Shown: positions 35,517 to 43,969 of the stretch, in pieces
Layout of the letters: every line of letters begins with the position of its first letter
Position numbering within the stretch: position 1 is the stretch's first letter
Source: Brevundimonas subvibrioides
GTDB taxonomy: Bacteria > Pseudomonadota > Alphaproteobacteria > Caulobacterales > Caulobacteraceae
Assembly (NCBI GenBank): GCA_002280475.1
Contig: NCEB01000021.1
Span: 24,533 to 88,532 of the forward strand
Direction: 5' to 3'
Length of the DNA: 64,000 nucleotides
Notes under the pieces: generated by a model
The model's input: the letters and a program-made list of their open reading frames with translations, nothing else
Told to the model about the DNA's origin: nothing
Database searches by the model: none
Made by a program: the position numbers and the translations under genes

Positions 35517-36512
35517 CTAACGCTCACGGGTCCGACCGGGGTCGCGCTGTGTCTCGGCTCTCTGTCGCAGCGCCTGATCCCGCGTCATTGGCGCCGGTCG
35601 CTCCCGCACGAACCGCTCCACCAGAGCGGCAAGGGCGCGGTCCCCGGCCCGCTCGGACCGCGATAGACGCAGGGCCTCGACCACCAGGACGCGCCGGATA
35701 GCCAACTCGCGCGTACGGATCGCCTCCAGCCACGGCGCATCGGCTCCGCCTGTGGTCAGCGCCGCGCGATAAGCGGCGGCGAGCACCTCGGGCAGAGGCC
35801 CCTGCCCCGCGGCGAACCGTTCCCGCATCTTGCGCACCGGGATCCGTTCGGCCTTGCGGGTCACGCCCCGCGCCCGGCGTGGCGTCGCCTCGGCCTCGAT
35901 GGACCGGTCGCGAAGAGCGCGCGCGAACCCTTCTCGCCAGGTCTGCAGGTCCGCCTTGCGCGGATTCAATCGCTCGCCGTCCCGCCCGAGCCTTCGCAAC
36001 GTCAGATGAACATGGGGGTGCCGGCCTTCGTCATGCAGTGCGAAGACATAGGGAAAGCGTTCGCCGAAGGTTTCGGCCGCGAAGGCCCGCGCCGCGTCAT
36101 GCAGGCGGACGGCGTCGGTTCCGGCCGGCATGCTCAGGATGATCGACAGGCTGATCGAGGCGTCCCGTCTGCGCCCCGGCTCGAGCGCAAACTCCTCGGC
36201 CCAGTCGCGGGCCAGATCCCGCACCCGCCCACGCCCCTCCAGTCGCTCCCCGTCGGGGCCCTCCAGCGCCAGGGCGCCGTTGCGACTGATGTAGTCCAGG
36301 TGCGCTTTCAGATGGGCGCCGTCCCGGGTCCGACCGGTGATCTTCACCATCACCTCGGGCGCGCGGCGGGCCACCCGCGCGAACCGGGCGGACGGATCGC
36401 CGCCGCCCCCGCGAGCCGGCCGCAGCACCGCGGGCGTGATCCGGGCGCGACGGATATCGACGGGCGGCCGCAGCACCTCCTCGAATCCGCGCGATGACCG
36501 GAAGTCCGTCAC
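35517..36512 (-). CDS. Relaxase/mobilisation nuclease (VirD2/MOBP type)
   Basis: A 331-aa relaxase. The metal-binding three-His motif is in HDEGRHPHVHLTLRR. The DYISRNGALAL segment near residue 75 matches the relaxase domain of the VirD2/MOBP group, and a catalytic Tyr is likely near there. The C-terminal third is basic and helical. It nicks oriT and leads the DNA strand through the coupling protein. Its start overlaps the mobC stop by 4 bases. It is short relative to VirD2 (about 440 aa), lacking an extended C-terminus. Confidence 0.85.
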   Translation of the reverse strand: MTDFRSSRGFEEVLRPPVDIRRARITPAVLRPARGGGGDPSARFARVARRAPEVMVKITGRTRDGAHLKAHLDYISRNGALALEGPDGERLEGRGRVRDLARDWAEEFALEPGRRRDASISLSIILSMPAGTDAVRLHDAARAFAAETFGERFPYVFALHDEGRHPHVHLTLRRLGRDGERLNPRKADLQTWREGFARALRDRSIEAEATPRRARGVTRKAERIPVRKMRERFAAGQGPLPEVLAAAYRAALTTGGADAPWLEAIRTRELAIRRVLVVEALRLSRSERAGDRALAALVERFVRERPAPMTRDQALRQRAETQRDPGRTRER

Positions 36513-37030
36513 GAGGCCGGCGCCCAGTAGGCGAGATTGCCCTCGAAGGCCTCGCCGAGCGCTTCGACCCAGGCCGAGATTTCCGCCTGAAAGGCGCCGA
36601 GTTGAGCCAACTCCAGATCCAACACAGCGCCGTCCATCACGGCGGTGTTCAGGGCCCGGGCGATCTGGTTGACGTTCACGCCGATCCGCCTCAGCTCACG
36701 GCGCACCTCGATCAGGGCCAGAGCTTCGGGCCGGCTGAACTGCGGCCGATCGTGCAGGCGCCGGCGGATGAGCGCCGCGCTCCATTGGGTTCGGGACAGG
36801 CCCATCGCGGCCGCCTCGACCTCGAGGAGGCGCAGGTCCGCTTCGCCCAGACGCAGGGTCAGCTTGCCCGACCTGGCAATGGGCGGCCGCCCCTCCGGCG
36901 CCGGCAGGGCCGCCTGGGCGGCGCCTTCCACGAGCCGCCGCAGCAGCCGCGAGCGTCCGCCCTGACCGGCCGCGGCGGCGTCGAACCGGCGGATCAGATC
37001 GGGCGAGAGGCGAAGGGTGATGCGGTCCAT
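36509..37030 (-). CDS. mobC: MobC-like relaxosome accessory protein
   Basis: A 173-aa protein with a ribbon-helix-helix-like N-terminus (DRITLRLSPDLIRRFDAAAA) and the MobC signature LRRIGVNVNQIARALN at about residues 113-128. It binds near oriT and opens DNA for the relaxase. Directly downstream of the proposed oriT and coupled to the relaxase gene. Confidence 0.83.
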   Translation of the reverse strand: MDRITLRLSPDLIRRFDAAAAGQGGRSRLLRRLVEGAAQAALPAPEGRPPIARSGKLTLRLGEADLRLLEVEAAAMGLSRTQWSAALIRRRLHDRPQFSRPEALALIEVRRELRRIGVNVNQIARALNTAVMDGAVLDLELAQLGAFQAEISAWVEALGEAFEGNLAYWAPAS

Positions 37031-37040
37031 CGGAGAGGGG

Positions 37041-37085
37041 GTCTGTCAGACATTGCCGGCGCAAAGCCTATCCTGCCCTAGACCG
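37041..37085 (+). other. Candidate oriT with IncP-like nic sequence
   Basis: CCTATCCTGCCC at 37067-37078 matches the nic core of IncP/RK2-type origins (CCTATCCTG-CCC), predicting cleavage between G37075 and C37076. Just upstream are a TTGC-CGGC-GCAA stem (37054-37065) and the palindrome GTCTG-T-CAGAC (37041-37051), as expected for relaxase and MobC binding. It lies immediately upstream of mobC and the MOBP-type relaxase. Confidence 0.7.
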
Positions 37086-37188
37086 TCACCACCTTCGCCC
37101 CGTAGACCTCCGGTGCTGCCCGCCCTCCCCTCGGCGTCCGAAGCCGGCCGCTCGCCCGCCGCCCTGAAGGGCGCCCCAGCCGGACGGA

Positions 37189-38301
37189 TTAAAGCTTCAC
37201 GCGACGGTAGCCCACGCCATCGACGAAGCCTGCGGCAAGGCATCCTTCGCGCACGAACCCGGTTCGCGTTCCATTGGAGTACATGCGGCCGTCCCGCCGA
37301 TACTGCAGAAACCGGGGCCAGCGGACGGGCCGCGCCCGGAGGGACTCGGTGTGCACAAGCACTTCTCCTTCGGCCTGCGGAAGGATGTCGGCCAGGGGTC
37401 GTGCTTCGTACCGGATGTGCTCGCCGATGGCCTGATCCCGAACGGCATAGGTCGTACGATGTCGCGGGTCCCGGCGGTGGGGAGCCGTCTCCCTCGCGGC
37501 TTCCGCAATGGCCTCCCGGCCGTCCCACCTCCTGAAATAGAGGTTAGCCGCGCAGTTCAGGATCTGATGATCGTTGAGCGCCCGGACGTCCTCGTCACGT
37601 CTCAGCTGGACCACGCCTCCCCGATGCGGAACGGAGTAGACGTTCGGGTCGTGGAGGACGGCGAGAAGCTCCGGAGACAGCGGCAACAGCATGATCGCGC
37701 CCCCGCTCCGCACACCGAACGCCAGGCCCTCCGCTCGAGGGTTTTGCAGATGCCACCGATTGGTGAGAACCGCCGGATCGTCGGACGTCACGAAGGGCGT
37801 CGCGGTTCGGTTCCGGACCAGCGTCACCTGCAGGTCGTCCACGATTTTCATCGACCGTGCGTAGAACAGCATCGCCCCTTGGACCGCCTCGAGCATCACG
37901 GTCTTCGGATCGAACGCCTCCCCCTCAGGCAGGACGCCCGGGAGCTGCGCCAGCGCGGCCGCGATCTGACTGGCGCTGACGGACGCCGCCTCGGTCCGGA
38001 GATGCTGGAGAAGGACAAACCGGCGAAGCACGAGGCGATCAAGACCGGTCGGCTCCGCCGCCTGGGTGACCAGACGTTGGATTGCGGAACCATAGGCGCC
38101 TTCGATGGTCTGGATGGCTGTCTCCAACTGCCTGTCCTGTCCGTACAGATAGTCGTGGGAACACTGCTTTCTCACCGCAGCGTTCGGAATGGCGCGGTCG
38201 GCGTCGAGATTGAACAGGTGAATGGCCTTGCCTTCGCCATCGACGGAGAACGGCTTCAGATGAGCCTTCGGGACGAAATGTTGGTTCTTGTTGTCCGCCA
38301 T
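37189..38301 (-). CDS. DUF4238 protein
   Basis: A 370-aa protein starting MADNKNQHFVPKAHLKPFS, the typical DUF4238 N-terminus with its QHFVP motif, and containing FVTSDDPAVLTNRW further on. The biochemical function of this family is not known to me; members are common on mobile elements. It lies between oriT and ardC, in the region likely to enter the recipient early or late. Confidence 0.8.
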   Translation of the reverse strand: MADNKNQHFVPKAHLKPFSVDGEGKAIHLFNLDADRAIPNAAVRKQCSHDYLYGQDRQLETAIQTIEGAYGSAIQRLVTQAAEPTGLDRLVLRRFVLLQHLRTEAASVSASQIAAALAQLPGVLPEGEAFDPKTVMLEAVQGAMLFYARSMKIVDDLQVTLVRNRTATPFVTSDDPAVLTNRWHLQNPRAEGLAFGVRSGGAIMLLPLSPELLAVLHDPNVYSVPHRGGVVQLRRDEDVRALNDHQILNCAANLYFRRWDGREAIAEAARETAPHRRDPRHRTTYAVRDQAIGEHIRYEARPLADILPQAEGEVLVHTESLRARPVRWPRFLQYRRDGRMYSNGTRTGFVREGCLAAGFVDGVGYRRVKL

Positions 38302-38350
38302 CGGCGCCCCCTGATCGGAGGCTGACGCAAGCTGAAGCCGGAGGCCAGCC

Positions 38351-39061
38351 TCATTCGGTCTGCAGCCCCTGCAGCCAGGCGAGGGCGCGCTGGGCGTGGG
38401 CGGCGGCCGAGAAGATGAACCGCTTGTCGTCGCGCAGAACCTCCAGCCACGAAGCCAGATAGGCGGCGTGATCCTCGCGCGGCTCCAGGGCCAGCCCGAG
38501 ATCGGCGCAGAGGAAGGCGGCGCCGAGTTCGGCCACCAGCTCTTCCCGGGCGTAGCCGACGTCTCCGTGTCGGCGGCGACCGAAGTCGCGATCGAGCCGG
38601 CTGGGGTGGCGGGTCCAGTGCGTCAGCTCATGGCCGAGCGTGGCGTAATAGGCTTCCGGATCGCGGAAACTCTCGAACACCGGCATCTGCACGAAGTCGG
38701 GTCCGGGCGCATAGAAAGCGCAGCCGCAACCGGTGTCGTCATCGTCGGTGCGGACCTTTTGGTCGGCATAGACCACCGTGGAGCCCTTTTCGCCCTTGCG
38801 CACATGAGCGTCCAACGCCAGCGCCTGGCGGAAGGTCATCCAGGTCGAGGACTGGAAGCCTCGGGCTGCGGCCTCGCCCCACAGCAGGACGACGTTGATG
38901 CCCTGATAGGGCGCGCCATCGTGCCGGAGGGGTCGGCTGACGCTTCCGGAAGCGGCCCAGGGCTGGGACCAGGGCCGGACGCCGGCCTCGAGTCGAGCGA
39001 CGATCTGGTCGGTGATGCGGGTGTAGAGATCGGGACGTGAGGGGTCGTTGGGGCGCGACAT
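38351..39061 (-). CDS. ArdC-like antirestriction protein, internally shortened
   Basis: A 236-aa protein with an N-terminal ssDNA-binding ArdC domain (RITDQIVARLEAGVRPWSQPW, INVVLLW, KGEKGSTVVYADQ) and a C-terminal zinc-metallopeptidase-like domain (YATLGHELTHWTRHPSRLDRDFG, EELVAELGAAFLCADLG). Usual homologues are near 290-310 aa and have a segment between VVYAD and AFYAPGPDFVQMP. Here the two join after about 12 residues, so roughly 55-70 residues are missing in frame. All zinc ligands remain. Protects incoming DNA from restriction in known members. Confidence 0.82.
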   Translation of the reverse strand: MSRPNDPSRPDLYTRITDQIVARLEAGVRPWSQPWAASGSVSRPLRHDGAPYQGINVVLLWGEAAARGFQSSTWMTFRQALALDAHVRKGEKGSTVVYADQKVRTDDDDTGCGCAFYAPGPDFVQMPVFESFRDPEAYYATLGHELTHWTRHPSRLDRDFGRRRHGDVGYAREELVAELGAAFLCADLGLALEPREDHAAYLASWLEVLRDDKRFIFSAAAHAQRALAWLQGLQTE

Positions 39062-39093
39062 GGCGGCCTCCTCAGATGGGATTTGAAGAAGGG

Positions 39094-39120
39094 GCGGCGG
39101 CGCTGCCTCAGCGCCGCCGC
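39094..39120 (-). terminator. Strong hairpin between DUF736 and ardC genes
   Basis: Perfect 12-bp stem (39094-39105 with 39109-39120) and a 3-base loop. On the minus strand it is followed by CCCCTTCTTC, a weak pyrimidine tract. Likely a terminator or processing element that lowers ardC expression relative to DUF736. Confidence 0.5.
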
Positions 39121-39126
39121 GCTCGA

Positions 39127-39423
39127 TCAGCGGGACCAGATCAGGCTGTGCCCGCCGTCGATCTCGACCAGGGAGGCGTAGATCGGAGCCGGGAAGCTGG
39201 GGTCGTCGAGCTTGACCGACAGGTAGTCGCGGTTCTGCTGGCTCGTCTTCTTCCAGGCGGCGCCGAACTCGGTCTGACCGGAGAAGATGCGGAAGTCGGG
39301 AGCCTTGTCGTCGGTCTTCTCGTTGGCCCGGAGCTGGGCCGCCTTGACGTTGAGGGTCAAGGTCTTGATCGAACCGCTGTAGCTGCCGTCCGCTTGCTGG
39401 GTGAAGGCGCCGATGGTGGCCAT
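39127..39423 (-). CDS. DUF736 family protein
   Basis: A 98-aa protein: [20 protein letters not shown], then [15 protein letters not shown] at the end, which is the DUF736 consensus. Common on alphaproteobacterial plasmids and integrative elements near ArdC and ParB genes; role unknown. A 66-base gap with a hairpin separates it from ardC. Confidence 0.88.
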   Translation of the reverse strand: MATIGAFTQQADGSYSGSIKTLTLNVKAAQLRANEKTDDKAPDFRIFSGQTEFGAAWKKTSQQNRDYLSVKLDDPSFPAPIYASLVEIDGGHSLIWSR

Positions 39424-39856
39424 GGTGGTCTCTCCTTGCTGTCGGGCCACGCCTGCCGCGGCCTCGATGGCGATCGACGGACCGGGAGACGGACGGCCCG
39501 CAGGTCGGAGCGCCGCAGGCGTGGGAGACCCCGCAGCGCATGCGAAGGACCGGGCGGGGCGTGTTTGTTGGCTCGCGCGAGGAGGCCGTCAGGCCGGGGA
39601 AGAAACTCGCCCCGCCTGGTTGCGGAAGACGGCCGGCTTTCGGTCAGATCAAGCCCTTCGAGAGGCCGCGCCGGCTGGCGCGCCGGCGAGAGACCACCAT
39701 CCCGCCTCGAAGCCCCCACTCCACCGGACGGCCTACCCCGGTTCGGCCTTCTGACCACTAACCAGGGCGCAACCCCAGACCGCGCCGATTTGGCCGCAAT
39801 CGAGGATCACGGTCACGCTTCGACGGCCGAACCGGAACGCCGCCGGAGACCAGACC
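39424..39856. other. Intergenic region, no gene recognised
   Basis: About 430 bases between divergent genes. Several frames stay open because of the base composition, but none shows similarity or a ribosome site. It should contain the promoter of the DUF736 gene and that of the membrane protein at 39857; neither can be placed with confidence. Confidence 0.5.
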
Positions 39857-40627
39857 GTGGCGACAACCGAGACCATGACCGAGGCCAACAAGGTCGCGAC
39901 GGTCACACTGGCCTTCTGGATCATGAAGATCTGCGCCACCACCGTGGGCGAGACCGGCGGCGACCTGCTGTCGATGACGCTGAAGATCGGCTATGCGGCC
40001 AGCTCGGTGGTTCTGCTGACCTTCTTCATCGCCACCCTGGCGCTGCAACTGCGCGCCAAACGCTTCCACCCCTTCCTCTACTGGGCGGTTATCCTGGCCA
40101 CGAGCACAGCCTGGACGACGATCTCGGACTTCATGGATCGCAGCTTGGGGCTGGGCTATGCGACCGGTGCGACGATTATCGCGGTCACCTTGGCGGCCGT
40201 CCTCTCGACGTGGCGGCTGACGATGGGGTCAATCGCGGTCGATCACATCCGCGATCCCAAGGTCGAGACCTTCTACTGGATCGCCATCCTGGTCTCGAAC
40301 ACCCTGGGCACGGCGCTGGGAGACTTCCTCGCCGACAGCTCTGGCCTCGGCTACGGACTCAGCAATCTGCTGATCGCGGCCGGGATCGGCCTGACGATCC
40401 TGGCCTATTTCTTCACGCGGGTTTCTCGCACGGTGCTGTTCTGGATCGCCTTCGTGCTGACCCGGCCGTTTGGCGCGACCATGGGAGACCTGCTGACCAA
40501 GACGCCGGACAAGGGCGGACTGGGATTCGGCACGATCGGATCGACAGCGGTGCTTCTGGCTGTTCTGATTGCGCTGATCGCCTACACCCGTTGGCGGGCC
40601 GGTCGCGGGACGACCGCACCCGCCTGA
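39857..40627 (+). CDS. COG4705-like membrane protein with four internal repeats
   Basis: A 256-aa integral membrane protein with about eight hydrophobic segments. Four repeats are visible: TTVGETGGDLLSM, TAWTTISDFMDRSLGLGYATG, LGTALGDFLADSSGLGYG and FGATMGDLLTKTPDKGGLGFG, each with a small-residue run and an acidic D before GLGY/GLGF. The family is described as an uncharacterised membrane-anchored protein. The buried acidic residues suggest ion or substrate transport. Followed by an isoprenylcysteine-methyltransferase-like gene. Confidence 0.65.
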   Translation: MATTETMTEANKVATVTLAFWIMKICATTVGETGGDLLSMTLKIGYAASSVVLLTFFIATLALQLRAKRFHPFLYWAVILATSTAWTTISDFMDRSLGLGYATGATIIAVTLAAVLSTWRLTMGSIAVDHIRDPKVETFYWIAILVSNTLGTALGDFLADSSGLGYGLSNLLIAAGIGLTILAYFFTRVSRTVLFWIAFVLTRPFGATMGDLLTKTPDKGGLGFGTIGSTAVLLAVLIALIAYTRWRAGRGTTAPA

Positions 40628-40671
40628 ACGGACCGACGCTCTTCTCTCACCCCGGCCTCGACGGAGTCCTT

Positions 40672-41295
40672 ATGTCGACCATCCAATCTCTCGACCTTCA
40701 ACGCGTTCAACTGATCCGCAAGGCGGTCCTGCTGATCGCGATCCTGGCAGTCATCGCGCTCGCGGCGATCAGCCAGTCGCTCGGCGGGGAGACCGAACTT
40801 CACGAAGGGCTCGAAACCTTCGGCATCGCCGCGATCGTCGTCTGCATCGTCGGCCGGGCCTGGTGCTCGCTCTACATCGGCGGCCGCAAGAAGGCCGAGA
40901 TCGTCGATCGCGGCCCCTACTCACTCAGCCGCAATCCCCTCTATGTCTTCAGCTTCCTGGGCGCCTTCGGCATGGGCGCCCAGACCGGCAGCGTGACGAT
41001 CGCCGCTCTGTTCGTGCTCATCGCCGTGCTGGTGTTCGCCGCGACGGTGAAGCGAGAAGAGGCCTGGCTCTTTGAGGCGTTCGGATCGACCTATGCCGCC
41101 TATGTCGCGCGCACGCCGCGCTTCTGGCCCGACTTCACCAAATGGCGCGACCGTGAGGTGATCGAGGTTCGCCCCCGGTTTTTCCTGACGACCCTCCGGG
41201 ACGGTCTGGTCATGCTGATCGCCTTTCCGCTGTTCGAAGGCGTCGAGCATTTCCAGCACATCGGCTGGATCAGGGTGTTGTTGAACTTGCCCTGA
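40672..41295 (+). CDS. Isoprenylcysteine carboxyl methyltransferase-like membrane protein
   Basis: A 207-aa protein with four to five membrane segments. The ICMT/PEMT signature is seen in IVDRGPYSLSRNPLYVFSFLG and in KREEAWLFEAFGSTYAAYVARTPRFWP. Bacterial members use S-adenosylmethionine but their substrates are mostly unknown. The ATG at 40672 was chosen because the frame upstream belongs to no domain. Confidence 0.75.
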   Translation: MSTIQSLDLQRVQLIRKAVLLIAILAVIALAAISQSLGGETELHEGLETFGIAAIVVCIVGRAWCSLYIGGRKKAEIVDRGPYSLSRNPLYVFSFLGAFGMGAQTGSVTIAALFVLIAVLVFAATVKREEAWLFEAFGSTYAAYVARTPRFWPDFTKWRDREVIEVRPRFFLTTLRDGLVMLIAFPLFEGVEHFQHIGWIRVLLNLP

Positions 41296-41356
41296 GAAGC
41301 CCTGTAGGTTGGGCACGACCGCTCGCGTCACGGGCGGAGAGGGAAGGAGTGATCCC

Positions 41357-41593
41357 TTGGCGATGCACCCCGACACCATCCAGTTCACGGTGATCCGCGG
41401 CGACGGCGACTGGCGCGTTCTCCGCGACGGTCAGAACTCCGGGCATTTCGATTTCAGCGTCGACGCCATCGAGTCCGCGCTCGTGAAAGCGACGACCCTG
41501 ATCGACAAGGGCGCGCGGGTCGAAGTCTTCGTCCAGGACGCGGCCGGCCAGCTGCGCCAAGTCGATCCAGTGGGCGGCGAGGTGCTCCACTAA
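41357..41593 (+). CDS. Small DUF2188-like protein
   Basis: A 78-aa protein: TIQFTVIRGDGDWRVLRDGQ, then SALVKATTLIDKGARVEVFVQDAAG. The pattern resembles small DUF2188 proteins. A TTG start at 41357 sits 7 bases after AAGGAG; an ATG at 41363 is an alternative with longer spacing. Function unknown. Confidence 0.5.
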   Translation: MAMHPDTIQFTVIRGDGDWRVLRDGQNSGHFDFSVDAIESALVKATTLIDKGARVEVFVQDAAGQLRQVDPVGGEVLH

Positions 41594-41622
41594 CGCCGCT
41601 TGGCGGCGCCAGAGGCGGCGAC

Positions 41623-42873
41623 TCAAGTCACTGATGCGAACAGCGCGGTCAGGCCGACGACGCCTATGACAACCGTCCAGGCGGGGACACGCCAAAAGGT
41701 CAGAACCAGAAACCCGGTAACGGCGATGACGGCGTGCGAGGGACGCATTACGGCGCTGGTCCACACGGGATCGTAGAGGGCGGCGGCCAGGATGCCGACC
41801 ACGGAGGCGTTGGCGCCACGCAACGCCGCTTGGGTCCCAGGTCGCGCGCGAAGCTGGTCCCAGAACGGCAGCGCCGCGCAGAGGATCAGCACGCCGGGCA
41901 GGAAGATCGCCACCAGGGCGATGGCCGCGCCGGCGACGCCGTTCGGCTGCGGACCCACGACCGCGCCCAAATAGCTTGAGAAGGTGAACAGCGGACCCGG
42001 CACGGCCTGGGCCGCCCCATAGCCCGCCAGGAAGACATCGTCCGTCGTCCAGCCCGGTTGGACCACTTCGGCCTGAAGCAGAGGCAGGACGACGTGCCCG
42101 CCGCCGAACACCAGGGCGCCCGACCGATAGAAGGCGTCGAACAGCTTGAGGGCCTGCCAATCCGTCAACCGCGCCAGCATCGGCAGGAACAGCAGCAAGC
42201 CGAGGAAGGCGCCGAGGCAGATCCAACCGTATCGCCGTAGCAAGGGCCGCGTTCCGGTGGGCGGCGAGAGCGCGGGACCACGACGGCTGACAAGCAGGCC
42301 GAGCCCTCCTCCGACGACGATGGCCCCGATCTGGGCCAATGCACCGCCCATCGCCAGGACAAGAGCCGCAGCGGCCAGTGCGATCGCGATCCGGGCCAGG
42401 TCCGGCGTCAGCGTTCGAGCCATACCCCAGACGGCGTGCGCCACGATGGCGACGGCGACCAGCTTGAGGCCACGGAGGATCGACTCCCCGGTCGGTCCGC
42501 CCAGGAAGGGCGCGCCGTAGGCGAAGGCTAGAAGGAGGAGCGCCGAAGGCAGGGTGAAGGCGCTCCACGCGGCGAGGCCGCCCCAGACGCCGGCCCGGCG
42601 CAGTCCCAGCGCGAAGCCGACCTGACTGGACGCCGGCCCAGGAAGGAATTGGCAGAGCGCGACGAGATCGGCGTAGGCCGCCTCCTCGATCCAGCGACGG
42701 CGGACGACGAGTTCCTGGCGAAAATAGCCGAGATGGGCGATCGGCCCACCGAACGAGGTCAGGCCGAGCTTGAGAAAGGCGCCGAAAACCTCGCCAGCCG
42801 TTCCGGGATGATCGTCAGGGGCGTTCGGTTTGTCCTCGGGCCCGCGGGGTCGCTCCATGTCGGCCGGCGTCAC
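41623..42873 (-). CDS. chrA: Chromate efflux transporter (ChrA, CHR family)
   Basis: A 416-aa fused two-half CHR transporter. The first half has FLKLGLTSFGGPIAHLGYFR and ALCQFLPGPASSQVGF; the second half repeats the fold with FYRSGALVFGGGHVVLPLL and GYGAAQAVPGPLFTFSSYLG. These are the signature repeats for chromate/sulfate antiport. The GTG start at 42873 overlaps the stop of the fluoride channel gene (GTGA); an ATG at 42858 is possible. Confidence 0.9.
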   Translation of the reverse strand: MTPADMERPRGPEDKPNAPDDHPGTAGEVFGAFLKLGLTSFGGPIAHLGYFRQELVVRRRWIEEAAYADLVALCQFLPGPASSQVGFALGLRRAGVWGGLAAWSAFTLPSALLLLAFAYGAPFLGGPTGESILRGLKLVAVAIVAHAVWGMARTLTPDLARIAIALAAAALVLAMGGALAQIGAIVVGGGLGLLVSRRGPALSPPTGTRPLLRRYGWICLGAFLGLLLFLPMLARLTDWQALKLFDAFYRSGALVFGGGHVVLPLLQAEVVQPGWTTDDVFLAGYGAAQAVPGPLFTFSSYLGAVVGPQPNGVAGAAIALVAIFLPGVLILCAALPFWDQLRARPGTQAALRGANASVVGILAAALYDPVWTSAVMRPSHAVIAVTGFLVLTFWRVPAWTVVIGVVGLTALFASVT

Positions 42874-43244
42874 AGGAGGCGACGCATGATCGCCAGCCCG
42901 ACGATCAGGGCCAACACGGATCCGATCACGCTGATCAGCGCGTAGCCGATCGCGCTCTCAAGTCGTCCGCGCTCGTAGAGCAGGATGGTCTCCAGAGAGA
43001 AGGCGGAGAAGGTGGTGAATCCGCCGAGGAGGCCGGTCGTCAGGAATAGCCGGACCTCATAGCTGGCTTGACCCTTCAGGGCGAAGAACCCGGCCGCCAG
43101 CCCCATTAGCAAGGATCCGATCACGTTCACGGAGAGGGTGCTATAGGGGAAGTCGAACACGTCCGCTCGGGCGGACACCGCGTTGACGCCGTGCCGCAAG
43201 GCGCCGCCCAAACCGGCGCCGAGGAATACGATCAGATAGTTCAT
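42870..43244 (-). CDS. crcB: Fluoride channel FluC/CrcB
   Basis: A 124-aa dual-topology fluoride exporter. The signatures GAGLGGALRH, NVIGSLLMGLA and LLGGFTTFSAFSLET are all present, including the Asn and Phe residues lining the pore and the Na+-site region. Four membrane segments. Transcribed with chrA downstream. A fluoride riboswitch was looked for upstream and not convincingly found. Confidence 0.93.
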   Translation of the reverse strand: MNYLIVFLGAGLGGALRHGVNAVSARADVFDFPYSTLSVNVIGSLLMGLAAGFFALKGQASYEVRLFLTTGLLGGFTTFSAFSLETILLYERGRLESAIGYALISVIGSVLALIVGLAIMRRLL

Positions 43245-43354
43245 GGGTCACCATCCCGTGCCTGGCTCAAACGAGTCAGCGTTCGCCGTACCCGCCGCCC
43301 GTCAGCAGTATCTCATCCCCGGACGGTCACGAACACGGGCCCCATTAGACCCGA

Positions 43355-43969
43355 CTAGGGAGACCCCGCTGATAGGCCTTCGGCTTTCTCGGCGTCCGCA
43401 GCTTCCCAAACCTCCCGAGCCGCGTCCGCGTTTAGGGCGGCGATCGCCAGACCCACAACGAGGTCTGGCCAGGCTGAACGCCATACGAAGGCGGTGACTA
43501 ATCCGGTCAGCACGATCGCCACATTGGCCAAGGCGTCGTTCCGGGCGGACAGGAAGGCGGCGCGGGTCAGGCTGCCGCGACTTGACCGGAATCGGGCCAG
43601 CATCAAGGCGCAGGTCAGATTGATCGCCAACGCCCCCGCGCCGGTCGTGGACAGGAGGAAGGGCTCGGGTGCGACCGGCGTCTGGAACTTCGCCCAGGCC
43701 GTCCAGAGCGTCGCGACAGCGGGCGCCAGGATGAGGATCGCCAACAGCTTGCCGATCCTGGCCCGCCTCCCCAGCGAGGCCATCAGCGTCAGGGCGATAA
43801 GAAGATTGACCGCCGCGTCCTCGAGAAAATCGATCGAGTCCGCGAAGAGCGATACCGATCCAATGGCCCGCGCCACCCCGAACTCCACACCGAAATAGGC
43901 GAGGTTCAAGACGGCGACGATCAGGACGACCCGTCTCAGGGATTCGGATGGCTTCACACGCCCGCCCAT
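43355..43969 (-). CDS. Cation diffusion facilitator-like transporter, membrane domain only
   Basis: A 204-aa protein with about six helices. DSIDFLEDAAVNL corresponds to the metal-site helix of CDF proteins and SARNDALANV to the second metal-site helix. The first-site His is Asp or Asn here. The C-terminal cytoplasmic metal-binding domain (about 90 residues in most CDF proteins) is absent, as in some short family members. The metal is unknown. Its start overlaps the upstream gene by 16 bases. Confidence 0.72.
   Translation of the reverse strand: MGGRVKPSESLRRVVLIVAVLNLAYFGVEFGVARAIGSVSLFADSIDFLEDAAVNLLIALTLMASLGRRARIGKLLAILILAPAVATLWTAWAKFQTPVAPEPFLLSTTGAGALAINLTCALMLARFRSSRGSLTRAAFLSARNDALANVAIVLTGLVTAFVWRSAWPDLVVGLAIAALNADAAREVWEAADAEKAEGLSAGSP

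Noticed and set aside
43245..43330. Fluoride riboswitch upstream of crcB
   Set aside because: The transcript has GGGGAUGAG and GCUGACUC stretches that faintly recall the crcB motif, but spacing and the closing C-rich strand do not fit the pseudoknot consensus. A covariance-model search with the fluoride riboswitch model would settle it.
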